64,000 bases of DNA from Tabrizicola_A sp044377735 (GTDB lineage Bacteria; Pseudomonadota; Alphaproteobacteria; Rhodobacterales; Rhodobacteraceae), in the NCBI GenBank assembly GCA_044377735.1, contig JBILYK010000003.1, positions 1-64,000 of the forward strand, given 5' to 3'. Position numbers and translations under genes: made by a program. The notes below the pieces were generated by a model that was not told the DNA's origin, did no database searches, and saw nothing but the letters and a program-made list of their open reading frames with translations. Shown piece after piece: positions 1-7,323 of the stretch; within the stretch, counting starts at the first letter, position 1, and every line of letters begins with the position of its first letter.

Positions 1-16
1 AGACAGGATATTTCCC

Positions 17-1612
17 ATGGCACCCCGCGTTCTCGTCTCTGACGAACTCTCCGAAACCGCCGTTCAAATCTTCCGCGACCGTGGAGTCGAGGTCGATTAC
101 ATGCCCAAACTGGGCAAAGACAAAGAGAAACTGGCCGAGATCATTCACCAATATGACGGCCTTGCGATTCGCTCGGCCACCAAGGTGACCGAAAAGCTTC
201 TGGCCAATGCCACGAACCTGAAAGTGGTCGGCCGCGCAGGCATTGGCGTCGATAACGTCGACATTCCGGCCGCGTCCAAAAAGGGCGTGATCGTGATGAA
301 CACGCCTTTCGGCAACTCGGTCACCACCGCCGAACATGCCATTGCGATGATGTTCGCCGTCGCCCGCCAACTGCCCGAGGCGAATGCCTCAACCCATTCC
401 GGAAAATGGGAAAAATCGCGGTTCATGGGGGTTGAACTCTTCAACAAAACCCTCGGCGTGATCGGTGCAGGCAACATCGGCGGCATCGTTTGTGACCGCG
501 CGGTGGGGCTGAAGATGAAGGTCATCGCCTATGACCCCTTCCTGTCGGAAGAGCGCGCCAAGCAGCTTGGCGTGACTAAGGTGGAACTTGATGAACTTTT
601 GGCCCGCGCCGATTTCATCACCCTGCACGTGCCGCTCACCGACAAGACCCGCAACATTCTGGGCCGCGAAAACCTTGCCAAAACCAAGAAGGGCGTGCGG
701 ATCATCAACTGTGCGCGCGGTGGTCTGGTCGACGAGGCCGCACTAAAAGACGCGCTGGACACAGGCCATGTCGCCGGTGCCGCGCTGGACGTGTTCGAAA
801 CCGAACCCGCCACCGAAAACCCTCTATTTGGTCACCCCAACGTGGTCGTCACCCCACATCTTGGGGCATCCACCACCGAAGCGCAAGAAAACGTCGCCCT
901 GCAAGTGGCCGAACAAATGGCCGATTACCTGCTGACCGGGGCGGTTTCCAACGCGCTCAACATGCCCAACGTCACCGCCGAAGAGGCCACCGTCATGGGC
1001 CCCTGGATCAAACTTTCGGCACATCTTGGGGCCTTTATAGGCCAAATGACGGATGAACCGATCAAAGCCATCAATATCTTGTATGACGGCACCGTCGCCG
1101 GCATGAATCTCGCCGCTCTTAACCAATCGGTAATTGCTGGTGTGCTAAAAGCCCAGAACCCTGACGTGAATCTGGTGTCCGCACCCGTCGTGGCCAAGGA
1201 CAAAGGCATTCAGATTTCCACGACACGCCAAGACAAGACCGGCATTTTCGACGCCTATATCAAGGTCACAATTGTCACCGACAAACGCGAACGATCGGTT
1301 GCAGGTACTTGTTTTTCCGATGGAAAACCGCGATTTATCCAGATCAAGGGTATCAACATCGATGCTGAAATCGGCCAGCACATGCTCTACACCACCAATG
1401 AGGACGTGCCCGGCATCATCGGCCTTTTGGGCATGACCATGGGCAAGAACGGCGTCAACATCGCCAACTTTACCCTTGGCCGTTCGGGTGTGGGGGAAGA
1501 TGCGATTGCGATCCTGTATCTTGATCAGGCGATTGACCCGAAGGTCGTCGAAACCCTTGAATCCACTGGCATGTTCCAGCAGGTCAAGGCCTTGCAATTC
1601 GAAGTGGCATAA
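17..1612 (+). CDS. serA: D-3-phosphoglycerate dehydrogenase
   Basis: First step of serine synthesis: NAD-dependent oxidation of 3-phosphoglycerate to 3-phosphohydroxypyruvate in the cytoplasm. The 531-residue protein is the long form of the family: an N-terminal substrate domain, a Rossmann domain with GAGNIGG near residues 148-154, the catalytic Arg in CARGG (about 236), Glu in FETEP (about 265) and His in TPHLG (about 281). An intervening ASB-type domain and a C-terminal ACT domain follow from about residue 455, the usual seat of serine feedback. An AGGA-type ribosome site lies just upstream of the ATG. serC is the common upstream partner in relatives but would lie outside the window. A strong hairpin follows the stop codon. 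Confidence 0.97.
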   Translation: MAPRVLVSDELSETAVQIFRDRGVEVDYMPKLGKDKEKLAEIIHQYDGLAIRSATKVTEKLLANATNLKVVGRAGIGVDNVDIPAASKKGVIVMNTPFGNSVTTAEHAIAMMFAVARQLPEANASTHSGKWEKSRFMGVELFNKTLGVIGAGNIGGIVCDRAVGLKMKVIAYDPFLSEERAKQLGVTKVELDELLARADFITLHVPLTDKTRNILGRENLAKTKKGVRIINCARGGLVDEAALKDALDTGHVAGAALDVFETEPATENPLFGHPNVVVTPHLGASTTEAQENVALQVAEQMADYLLTGAVSNALNMPNVTAEEATVMGPWIKLSAHLGAFIGQMTDEPIKAINILYDGTVAGMNLAALNQSVIAGVLKAQNPDVNLVSAPVVAKDKGIQISTTRQDKTGIFDAYIKVTIVTDKRERSVAGTCFSDGKPRFIQIKGINIDAEIGQHMLYTTNEDVPGIIGLLGMTMGKNGVNIANFTLGRSGVGEDAIAILYLDQAIDPKVVETLESTGMFQQVKALQFEVA

Positions 1613-1624
1613 GCCAGCGTTCAG

Positions 1625-1647
1625 CGGCCGGGGACCAACCCCGGCCG
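1625..1647 (+). terminator. hairpin after serA, terminator-like
   Basis: Perfect 9-bp stem CGGCCGGGG / CCCCGGCCG with loop ACCAA, 13 bases after the serA stop. Only a short TTACT follows instead of a T run, so it may act as a partial terminator or as a 3'-end stabiliser. The next ATG is at 1664. Confidence 0.55.
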
Positions 1648-1663
1648 TTACTGCAAAAGCCCC

Positions 1664-2269
1664 ATGCCAACCCTGACCCCGCTCCTTCTCGCCCTTGCTG
1701 ACCTGACCGAAGCCGAACCTCGGGCGGCGGCACAGGCCACCGCGGGCATCTTGCGCGCGGCGGCAGGCACCCACAGCTTTGCCCCCGCCCTGCGCTCGGC
1801 TCTGGATGAGGAGATCAAGGCGGCAGCGCTTGGCGCAAACGCCTTGCCCTGCGCGGGTCTTGTGGCGCACGCGGCCGCGTTCCTGCCGTGGCAAGCAAGC
1901 CCGGCTGCGGCGCTGCAACCGGGCCACCTTGCCGCCAGCAAAGCCGTGGTCACACTGATCGGCCCCGAAGGCCCCATCCACGCCTCAGATCTGCGTTTTG
2001 GTCTTTTTTATCAAGCACCTGGCGTCTACTACCCGCTCCATGCCCATGAGGCTGCGGAAACCTACACGCTCTTGGCCGGAACCGCCCCGTGGCAAGCGGG
2101 AGACACCCGTCGCGTCCTTGGCCCCGGCGACAGCATCTACCATCCGCCCCAGATGCCCCATGCCATGCGGTCCGGTCCCGAAGGCTTTCTGGCGATGTGG
2201 CGTTGGTCTGGGGATATCGGGTTTGACAGCTACCGCATGCTCCCCGACCCGGAGGCCACGGGCGTTTAG
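1664..2269 (+). CDS. DMSP lyase family cupin protein (DddQ-like)
   Basis: 201-residue single-domain cupin of the dimethylsulfoniopropionate lyase family, which cleaves DMSP to dimethyl sulfide and acrylate. The first cupin motif carries Y123, H126, H128, E132 and Y134, and the second carries H166 in PPQMPHAMRSG. The order and spacing of Tyr, His, Glu, Tyr and His are those expected of DddQ, and the length equals typical DddQ proteins. The N-terminal 110 residues are Ala-rich and helical, as in DddQ. DddL shares the motif but is usually longer. The gene follows serA by 51 bases across a hairpin and has no acrylate-utilisation neighbours here, so the substrate remains inferred. Some family members in non-marine bacteria have no proven DMSP activity. 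Confidence 0.75.
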   Translation: MPTLTPLLLALADLTEAEPRAAAQATAGILRAAAGTHSFAPALRSALDEEIKAAALGANALPCAGLVAHAAAFLPWQASPAAALQPGHLAASKAVVTLIGPEGPIHASDLRFGLFYQAPGVYYPLHAHEAAETYTLLAGTAPWQAGDTRRVLGPGDSIYHPPQMPHAMRSGPEGFLAMWRWSGDIGFDSYRMLPDPEATGV

Positions 2270-2297
2270 GATCCCCCTTGCCCCTTCATCTGTTCCC

Positions 2298-2339
2298 AAA
2301 TATCCCACGGGGGTCCGGGGGTGTGAAACCCCCGGTCCT
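2298..2339. repeat. 42-bp palindromic intergenic repeat, copy 1
   Basis: Contains the hairpin CCGGGGG-TGTGAAA-CCCCCGG (2315-2335) preceded by a CCACGGGGGT block. A second 42-bp copy lies at 7281-7322 with the same loop and compensatory stem changes. It sits 28 bases after the stop codon at 2269. Confidence 0.75.
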
Positions 2340-2360
2340 TTCCTACAGGAACCCCGGAAT

Positions 2361-3108
2361 GTGAACCTACGCCATCGGCGACATTCACGGTCAGTTGGGG
2401 CTTCTCAAGGCTGCCCATGCCCGCATCGCTGCCGATCAGGCCCGCCACGGCCCCGGTCCCATCGTTCACATCGGCGATCTGGTGGACCGTGGCCCAGACA
2501 GCCCCGGCGTCATCGATTATCTCATGCAAGGCCATCTGCGAGGAGAGGATTGGATCACCCTTCTGGGCAATCATGATCGCATGTTCGCGGGATATCTGCG
2601 CGATCTTGCGTGGCACGACCCGCGTCTGCGCGTCGATCTCAGCTATCTGCATCCAAAGATCGGTGGGGCCGTAACCCTCTCAAATTACGGCGTAAAAAAC
2701 CCGGCCGATCGCCCTCTCGCCCCGGCGCACGCCGAGGCGGTCGCCGCCGTGCCGCGCGCGCATCGTGACTTCATCGAACGCCTGCCCACCAGCTTTGCCC
2801 GGGGCGAGGCGTTCTTTGCCCATGCCGGTATCCGCCCCGGTGTTCCCTTTGACCAGCAAAGCGAAGATGACCTGTGCTGGATCCGCGCTGGCTTTCTGGA
2901 CGACCGCCGCGACCACGGCCCGCTCATCGTGCACGGTCATACCCATCTGCCGCAGGTTACCCACTACGGCAACCGCCTGAACCTTGATTCCGGCGCGGCC
3001 TATGGCGGGCCGCTTTCGGCTGTCGTGATCGAAGGGCGGGCGGTGTTCTTGCTGACAGATCAGGGCCGCGAGGCACTGCCCATCACGCCGGATGCGCCAA
3101 TCCGTTAA
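2361..3108 (+). CDS. PPP-family metallophosphoesterase (serine/threonine phosphatase type) with disrupted 5' end
   Basis: Calcineurin-like phosphatase with all family signatures: GDIHG (2377-2391), GDLVDRG, GNHDR and HGHTH, which bind the two metals and phosphate. The problem is the start. The frame carrying GDIHG runs back to an ATG at 2359 followed immediately by TGA (2362-2364), so no ATG or GTG opens this frame before a TTG at 2395. Starting at the TTG would lose the essential GDIHG. Removing one A from GTGAACC at 2361-2367 would give GTG-ACC-TAC-GCC, matching the usual MTYAIGDIHG start, with a CAGGAA ribosome site at 2345-2350. Either a one-base insertion (mutation or sequencing error) or an unusual start is implied. 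The 3' end overlaps the convergent DUF2783 gene by 4 bases. Confidence 0.75.
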
Positions 3109-3296
3109 GCCCCATCGCGGGCCAAGGCCAAGGCGGCGTCAAGTGTGTCGGCATCCCCAACATGATTGGCCAAAATCAGAACCAACCGCGCGTTCAGTGC
3201 GTGGCTTTGCGCCTCGGTCATGCCGCGATGGCTGGCCAGCAGCTTGGCGTAAAAGCCATCCGCATCCGCGATGTTCGGTTTGGTGACCAAAGCCAT
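3105..3296 (-). CDS. DUF2783 domain-containing small protein
   Basis: 63-residue acidic/alanine-rich protein recognisable as the DUF2783 type that in Rhodobacterales accompanies FAD monooxygenases of the homogentisate region. The start is the ATG giving MALVTKPNIADADGF; an upstream ATG would extend it into the monooxygenase gene and encode unrelated residues. It lies directly downstream of the monooxygenase (start codon 2 bases inside the end of that gene's reading region), suggesting translational coupling. No enzymatic motif is visible; a partner or folding role for the monooxygenase is an inference from constant neighbourhood. Confidence 0.75.
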   Translation of the reverse strand: MALVTKPNIADADGFYAKLLASHRGMTEAQSHALNARLVLILANHVGDADTLDAALALARDGA

Positions 3297-3297
3297 C

Positions 3298-4839
3298 TCA
3301 TGCCCCCCAAGCTGCGGCCAAAGCCGTGGTGATCTCATCGGCGCTGGCGGTGGTCCAACGCGCCGCCACCACCTGATCGGGGCGGATCAGGTAGATCGCC
3401 TGCGTCTGATCGCCCAGATAGCGCCGCCGAAGGTGGTCGTTCAGCACGGGCGTAAGGCCTCGCGCGCCCAGCACGGCGGGGGCATCCTGACCCAAGGCCA
3501 GCACGACGAAATCCAGGCCCAAAGCGTCCAGAAGCCAGCCCTCGCCCAAGGGCGCATCGGGGGCCACAGCACCCGGCCGCGCCCCAGCGGGCAGATCGGC
3601 ATCCGGTGCGGTCAAGGGATAGGTGCAAGGTCGCGACAGGCGGCCCGAGTTCACCATCGGCCGGGCAAAATCAGCGCGGGAGGCGAGATGCAGCACCGCA
3701 TCGCGGAACAGCCGCTCCACCCCATCTTCAGGCGACATGAACCGGGTGGAGCGTGACGAGTTCAAAAGGTTCTCATCCGCCCCATAAACACGCTCACGGT
3801 CATAACCGGCCAGAATGCCGCCCCCTTGCGTGCCCTTGACCACGGCCGCCAACCGCCAGCCCACAGCGTCGACATCCTGAAGTCCGCCATTGCCGCCCCG
3901 CGCACCGAAGGGGCTGACGATATGGGCAGAATCGCCAACAAACAGCACCGGACCATGCACGAAACTGCGCAAACGGCGGCATTGGAACGTGTAGATCGAG
4001 GTCCAATCCAGCGTGAAATTCTTGTGGCCCACCACCTTTTCAATGCGTGGTATGATCCGTTCGGGCAGCTTTTCCAAGTCCGGGTCGGTGTCCCAACCCA
4101 GTTGCAGGTCGATCCGGTAGATATTGTCGGGTTGCTTGTGCAACAGCGCCGATTGGCCAGAATGAAACCCTGGCTCGAACCAGAACCAGCGTTCTGAAGG
4201 AAAGTCAGCTTCCATTTGGATATCGGCAATCAGGAAGCGTTCTTCAAACAGCTCGCCCTCAAACTCCAGCCCCAGCATTCCGCGTAAGGGACTGCGCGCG
4301 CCGTCGCAGGCGATGACCCAATCGGCGTCAAGCTGGTAACTGCCGTCGGGGGTTTCCAGCGTCAAGACCGCATGATCGGCCTTGCGGTCTACCGCGACCA
4401 CCTTGTTTTTCCAGCGCAGATCAACCCCCAGCGCCATCGCGCGTTCGACCAGATACTGCTCGACGTAGTATTGCTGCAGGTTCACGAAGGCGGGCATCTT
4501 GTGGCCGTCCTCGGGCAAAAGGTCAAAGTTGAACACCTCGTGGTCGCGGTGGAAGGTGCGCCCGACTTTCCAGGTCACGCCCTTTTTCACACAAAGCCCG
4601 CCAACACCCAGCCGGTCCAAAATCTCAAGGCTGCGCTTGGACCAGCAGATCGCCCGGCTGCCCACCGACACCACGTTGTTGTCATCCAGCACCACCGAAG
4701 CCACACCGTGATTGGCCAGTTCAATCGCCATGGCAAGGCCAATGGGGCCCGCCCCTACAATGGCCACCTTGTGGCGTGGCTCAGTGGCCTTGAGGCCGGG
4801 CGGGGCGGTATAGGGAAAGGGGCGATAGTCGTAAGGCAT
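3298..4839 (-). CDS. FAD-dependent aromatic monooxygenase (PHBH/MhpA-like)
   Basis: 513-residue flavoprotein monooxygenase. The N-terminal GAGPIG motif (about residues 29-34) binds ADP of FAD. A central acid/Gly segment precedes the second FAD motif GDSAHIVSPFGARGGNGG with the following LQDVDAVGW, typical of the class A hydroxylases that use NAD(P)H and O2 to hydroxylate phenolic substrates. A C-terminal thioredoxin-like extension, as in MhpA-type enzymes, fills the last 110 residues. The position inside the homogentisate operon suggests that it feeds a hydroxylated phenylacetate or phenylpropionate into the pathway, but the substrate cannot be read from sequence. The start ATG overlaps the stop of the upstream membrane protein (TGATG). 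Confidence 0.85.
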   Translation of the reverse strand: MPYDYRPFPYTAPPGLKATEPRHKVAIVGAGPIGLAMAIELANHGVASVVLDDNNVVSVGSRAICWSKRSLEILDRLGVGGLCVKKGVTWKVGRTFHRDHEVFNFDLLPEDGHKMPAFVNLQQYYVEQYLVERAMALGVDLRWKNKVVAVDRKADHAVLTLETPDGSYQLDADWVIACDGARSPLRGMLGLEFEGELFEERFLIADIQMEADFPSERWFWFEPGFHSGQSALLHKQPDNIYRIDLQLGWDTDPDLEKLPERIIPRIEKVVGHKNFTLDWTSIYTFQCRRLRSFVHGPVLFVGDSAHIVSPFGARGGNGGLQDVDAVGWRLAAVVKGTQGGGILAGYDRERVYGADENLLNSSRSTRFMSPEDGVERLFRDAVLHLASRADFARPMVNSGRLSRPCTYPLTAPDADLPAGARPGAVAPDAPLGEGWLLDALGLDFVVLALGQDAPAVLGARGLTPVLNDHLRRRYLGDQTQAIYLIRPDQVVAARWTTASADEITTALAAAWGA

Positions 4840-5048
4840 CAGGGATGATCCCGCTTGATAAGGCGCCAGATAGACAAAGCCAGCGTGCCACCAAACAAGG
4901 CGACGGCGACGCCAACCACTTCAACAAGGGCGGGGCCGTCCGGAACTCCGCGCTTCCAAACCACAAAGCCAACAAAGGCCAGCCCAAAGACCGACGCCAC
5001 GGCGCGGAAGATCAACTCCCCGCGCGAAGGGCCGAATTGTCGGCTCAT
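4839..5048 (-). CDS. small two-helix membrane protein
   Basis: 69 residues with two hydrophobic segments (about FRAVASVFGLAFVGFVVW and VEVVGVAVALFGGTLALSI) and a basic C-terminus. The start MSRQFGP is chosen because its ATG overlaps the stop codon of the MBL-fold gene (ATGA) and gives a cytoplasmic lead of normal length. It is embedded in the homogentisate operon between the MBL-fold protein and the FAD monooxygenase. No family was recognised with certainty; a membrane anchor or transport accessory role would be a guess. Confidence 0.65.
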   Translation of the reverse strand: MSRQFGPSRGELIFRAVASVFGLAFVGFVVWKRGVPDGPALVEVVGVAVALFGGTLALSIWRLIKRDHP

Positions 5049-5995
5049 CCCTGCAAGGCCGCCCACATCTCGCGATCACGTTCTGCGGTCCAGATGCGCG
5101 GGTGATCAATGCCCCGCGCTTCGTCATAGGCGCGGGCGACGTTGAAGGGCAGGCAGTGTTCGTAGATCGCATAGTCCTTGAACTTGGGGTCGCAGGCAGC
5201 ACGGACGGCGTCCCATGCCTCTTTCAAGGATCCGCCGCGTGCGGCCACCTTCGCCGCCGGGCGATAGGTGCTTTCCACAAAATCCGCCGTGGCATCCAAG
5301 GCCTTGGCCACCATCTCACGGCCAATCAGCGCATCCCCCCGACCTGGCGCAATGGAAACCGGATCAAAGCCCGCGATGTTGTTCAAGGTATCGGCCCAAT
5401 CGTTGAAATACCCGTCGCCGCAATAGCAGGCCGAGTGGTATTCCACGATATCACCGGTGAACATCACCTCGGCATCCGGCACCCAGACCACGGCATCCCC
5501 GGCCGTGTGGGCGCGGCCCAGATGCATGATCTCAACCTTGCGCTTGCCAAGATAGACCGTCATCGCCTCGGAGAACGTCGTGGTCGGCCAGGTCAGGCCC
5601 GGAATTTCCTCATGGCCTTGGAAGAGACGCGGAAAGCGACCGAATTCCGAGGCCCAATCCTCTGCCCCGCGCTCCTCGACCATGCCGCGGGCGGCTTCGG
5701 ACATGATGACCTCCCGCGCGCCATAGGCCGATGCACCCAACACACGGACGGCATGGTAATGGGTCAGCACCAGATGCGAAATCGGCTTGTCCGTAACGCC
5801 CCGGATGCACTCGATCACCTTGCGCGCAAGGCGGGGCGTGGCCTGTGCTTCAACCACCATCACAGATTCATCGCCAATGATGACGCCGGTGTTCGGATCA
5901 CCTTCGGCGGTAAAGGCGTAAAGGCCGGGGCCCACCTCGGTGAACGAGGTTTTCTTTTCCGAAAGATCGCCTTGCGATGCGAAAGCCTTGGCCAT
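5045..5995 (-). CDS. MBL-fold metallo-hydrolase-like protein with altered metal site
   Basis: 316 residues with the metallo-beta-lactamase layout: a beta-rich start, an LTHYH strand-loop, AHTAGD (H163, D167) and FTGD (D182). Canonical enzymes have HxHxDH; here H79 and H81 are present but the next ligands read Val83 and Arg84, and the late GHG histidine is replaced by Arg219. The dinuclear site is therefore at best partial. The gene begins 1 base after the fahA stop (TGA-C-ATG), with its AAAGGAA ribosome site inside the fahA 3' end, so it is coupled to fahA. Comparable proteins accompany hmgA/fahA clusters in Rhodobacterales, suggesting a conserved but non-classical role, perhaps thioester or lactone hydrolysis. 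Confidence 0.8.
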   Translation of the reverse strand: MAKAFASQGDLSEKKTSFTEVGPGLYAFTAEGDPNTGVIIGDESVMVVEAQATPRLARKVIECIRGVTDKPISHLVLTHYHAVRVLGASAYGAREVIMSEAARGMVEERGAEDWASEFGRFPRLFQGHEEIPGLTWPTTTFSEAMTVYLGKRKVEIMHLGRAHTAGDAVVWVPDAEVMFTGDIVEYHSACYCGDGYFNDWADTLNNIAGFDPVSIAPGRGDALIGREMVAKALDATADFVESTYRPAAKVAARGGSLKEAWDAVRAACDPKFKDYAIYEHCLPFNVARAYDEARGIDHPRIWTAERDREMWAALQG

Positions 5996-5996
5996 G

Positions 5997-7256
5997 TCAG
6001 TTCCTTTCATAGGGGTTTGCCAGCGCAGGCGTCACTTTGCCCGTGCAATCGCCAAACCCGATCCGGTATCCGTCTCCCAGCGCCGCGCCGCGCAGGGTGA
6101 GTGTGTCATTGTCCTCGATAAACGTCCGCGTACCGCCCTTGATGGCAATCGGTTCCTTGCCACCCCAAGACAGCTCCAACAGGCTCCCACGGCTGTCTTT
6201 CGTCGGCCCCGAGATGGTGCCGGACCCCAGAAGATCGCCCACATTCATCGCACAGCCCGAGGTGGTGTGATGCGCAAGTTGCTGCGGGGCCGAGTAATAC
6301 ATCTCGGCATAGTTAGTCCGTGCGAGGATGGTTTCCTCGCCACCCTCGGGCGTCAGCCCCACCTCAAGCGCGATGTTGAAAAGCATCGGTTTGGGTTCGG
6401 CCAAATAGGGCAACAGCGGCTTATCGCGGGCTGGGGTAGACGTGCGGAAAGGTTCCAGCGCCGCCGTCATCACCACCCAAGGGCTGATCGTGGTTGCCGT
6501 GGCTTTGGCCTGAAACGGCCCCAAGGGCTGATACTCCCAAGCCTGAATGTCGCGGGCCGACCAGTCGTTCAGAAGGACATAGCCAAAGATCATCGCATCT
6601 GCCTCGGCCACCGTCACTGGATGGCCATGGGTTGACGCCTGCCCCACCACCGCGCCTATCTCCAACTCAATGTCAAACCGGCGCGAGGGCTGGAAGGCTG
6701 GCATCTCATGGTCGGGCGATTTGACCTGCCCCCAAGGGCGGCGCACTTCAGTTCCTGACACCACAACCGACGACGCCCGGCCATTGTAACCGATGGGAAT
6801 ATGCAGCCAATTCGGCGGCAGCGCGTTTTCGGCCCCGCGAAACATCGTGCCGACGTTGGTCGCGTGATGGCGGCCAGCGTAGAAATCGGTGTATTCCGCC
6901 ACAAGGAACGGCATGTGCAGGCGCGCATCCACGCGCGGCACCAGATGCGGCTCCACCTGCGCCCGCGCCCGTGACCCTTCGGCCAAAAGCGTCGTCACCG
7001 AGGCGCGCAACTCGGCCCAAACCGCAGGCCCGGCCTCCATCACCTCATTCCAGAACGGCACGTCGAACAGGGGCCCTTCGGTAAAGCCAAGGATCCCCGC
7101 CTCTTCCAGCGCCATCAGGTCCAGGATGAAATCCCCAATCGGCATGCCACAGCGCGGCTCTTGATCGCCAACCGAAAAGACCCCGCACGGCAGGTTGTTG
7201 ACCGGAAAATCCGTGTCGCCATTGGCGCTTTCGACCCAAGACCGCATCAACGGCAT
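5997..7256 (-). CDS. fahA: fumarylacetoacetase
   Basis: Final step of tyrosine/homogentisate breakdown, hydrolysing fumarylacetoacetate to fumarate and acetoacetate. The 419-residue length and two-domain build fit the family: an N-terminal SH3-like domain and a C-terminal beta-roll. The latter shows EIGAVVG (Glu metal ligands), LNDWSARDIQAWEYQPLGPF (Asp metal ligand, catalytic surroundings) and AKATATTISPW (Lys). It lies 67 bases downstream of hmgA on the same strand, with repeat copy 2 between them. The MBL-fold gene follows directly. Confidence 0.96.
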   Translation of the reverse strand: MPLMRSWVESANGDTDFPVNNLPCGVFSVGDQEPRCGMPIGDFILDLMALEEAGILGFTEGPLFDVPFWNEVMEAGPAVWAELRASVTTLLAEGSRARAQVEPHLVPRVDARLHMPFLVAEYTDFYAGRHHATNVGTMFRGAENALPPNWLHIPIGYNGRASSVVVSGTEVRRPWGQVKSPDHEMPAFQPSRRFDIELEIGAVVGQASTHGHPVTVAEADAMIFGYVLLNDWSARDIQAWEYQPLGPFQAKATATTISPWVVMTAALEPFRTSTPARDKPLLPYLAEPKPMLFNIALEVGLTPEGGEETILARTNYAEMYYSAPQQLAHHTTSGCAMNVGDLLGSGTISGPTKDSRGSLLELSWGGKEPIAIKGGTRTFIEDNDTLTLRGAALGDGYRIGFGDCTGKVTPALANPYERN

Positions 7257-7280
7257 AGCCTCATCCTTTCATCTTGGCAC

Positions 7281-7322
7281 AAGTACTCCACGGGGGTGTG
7301 GGGGTGTGAAACCCCCACACCT
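7281..7322. repeat. 42-bp palindromic intergenic repeat, copy 2
   Basis: Perfect 9-bp hairpin GTGTGGGGG-TGTGAAA-CCCCCACAC (7296-7320), one base beyond the hmgA stop codon and before fahA. The loop TGTGAAA is identical to copy 1 at 2298-2339 while the stem differs by paired changes, so the fold rather than the sequence seems to be kept. Likely a 3'-end stabiliser or partial terminator within the hmgA-fahA message. Confidence 0.75.
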
Positions 7323-7323
7323 G

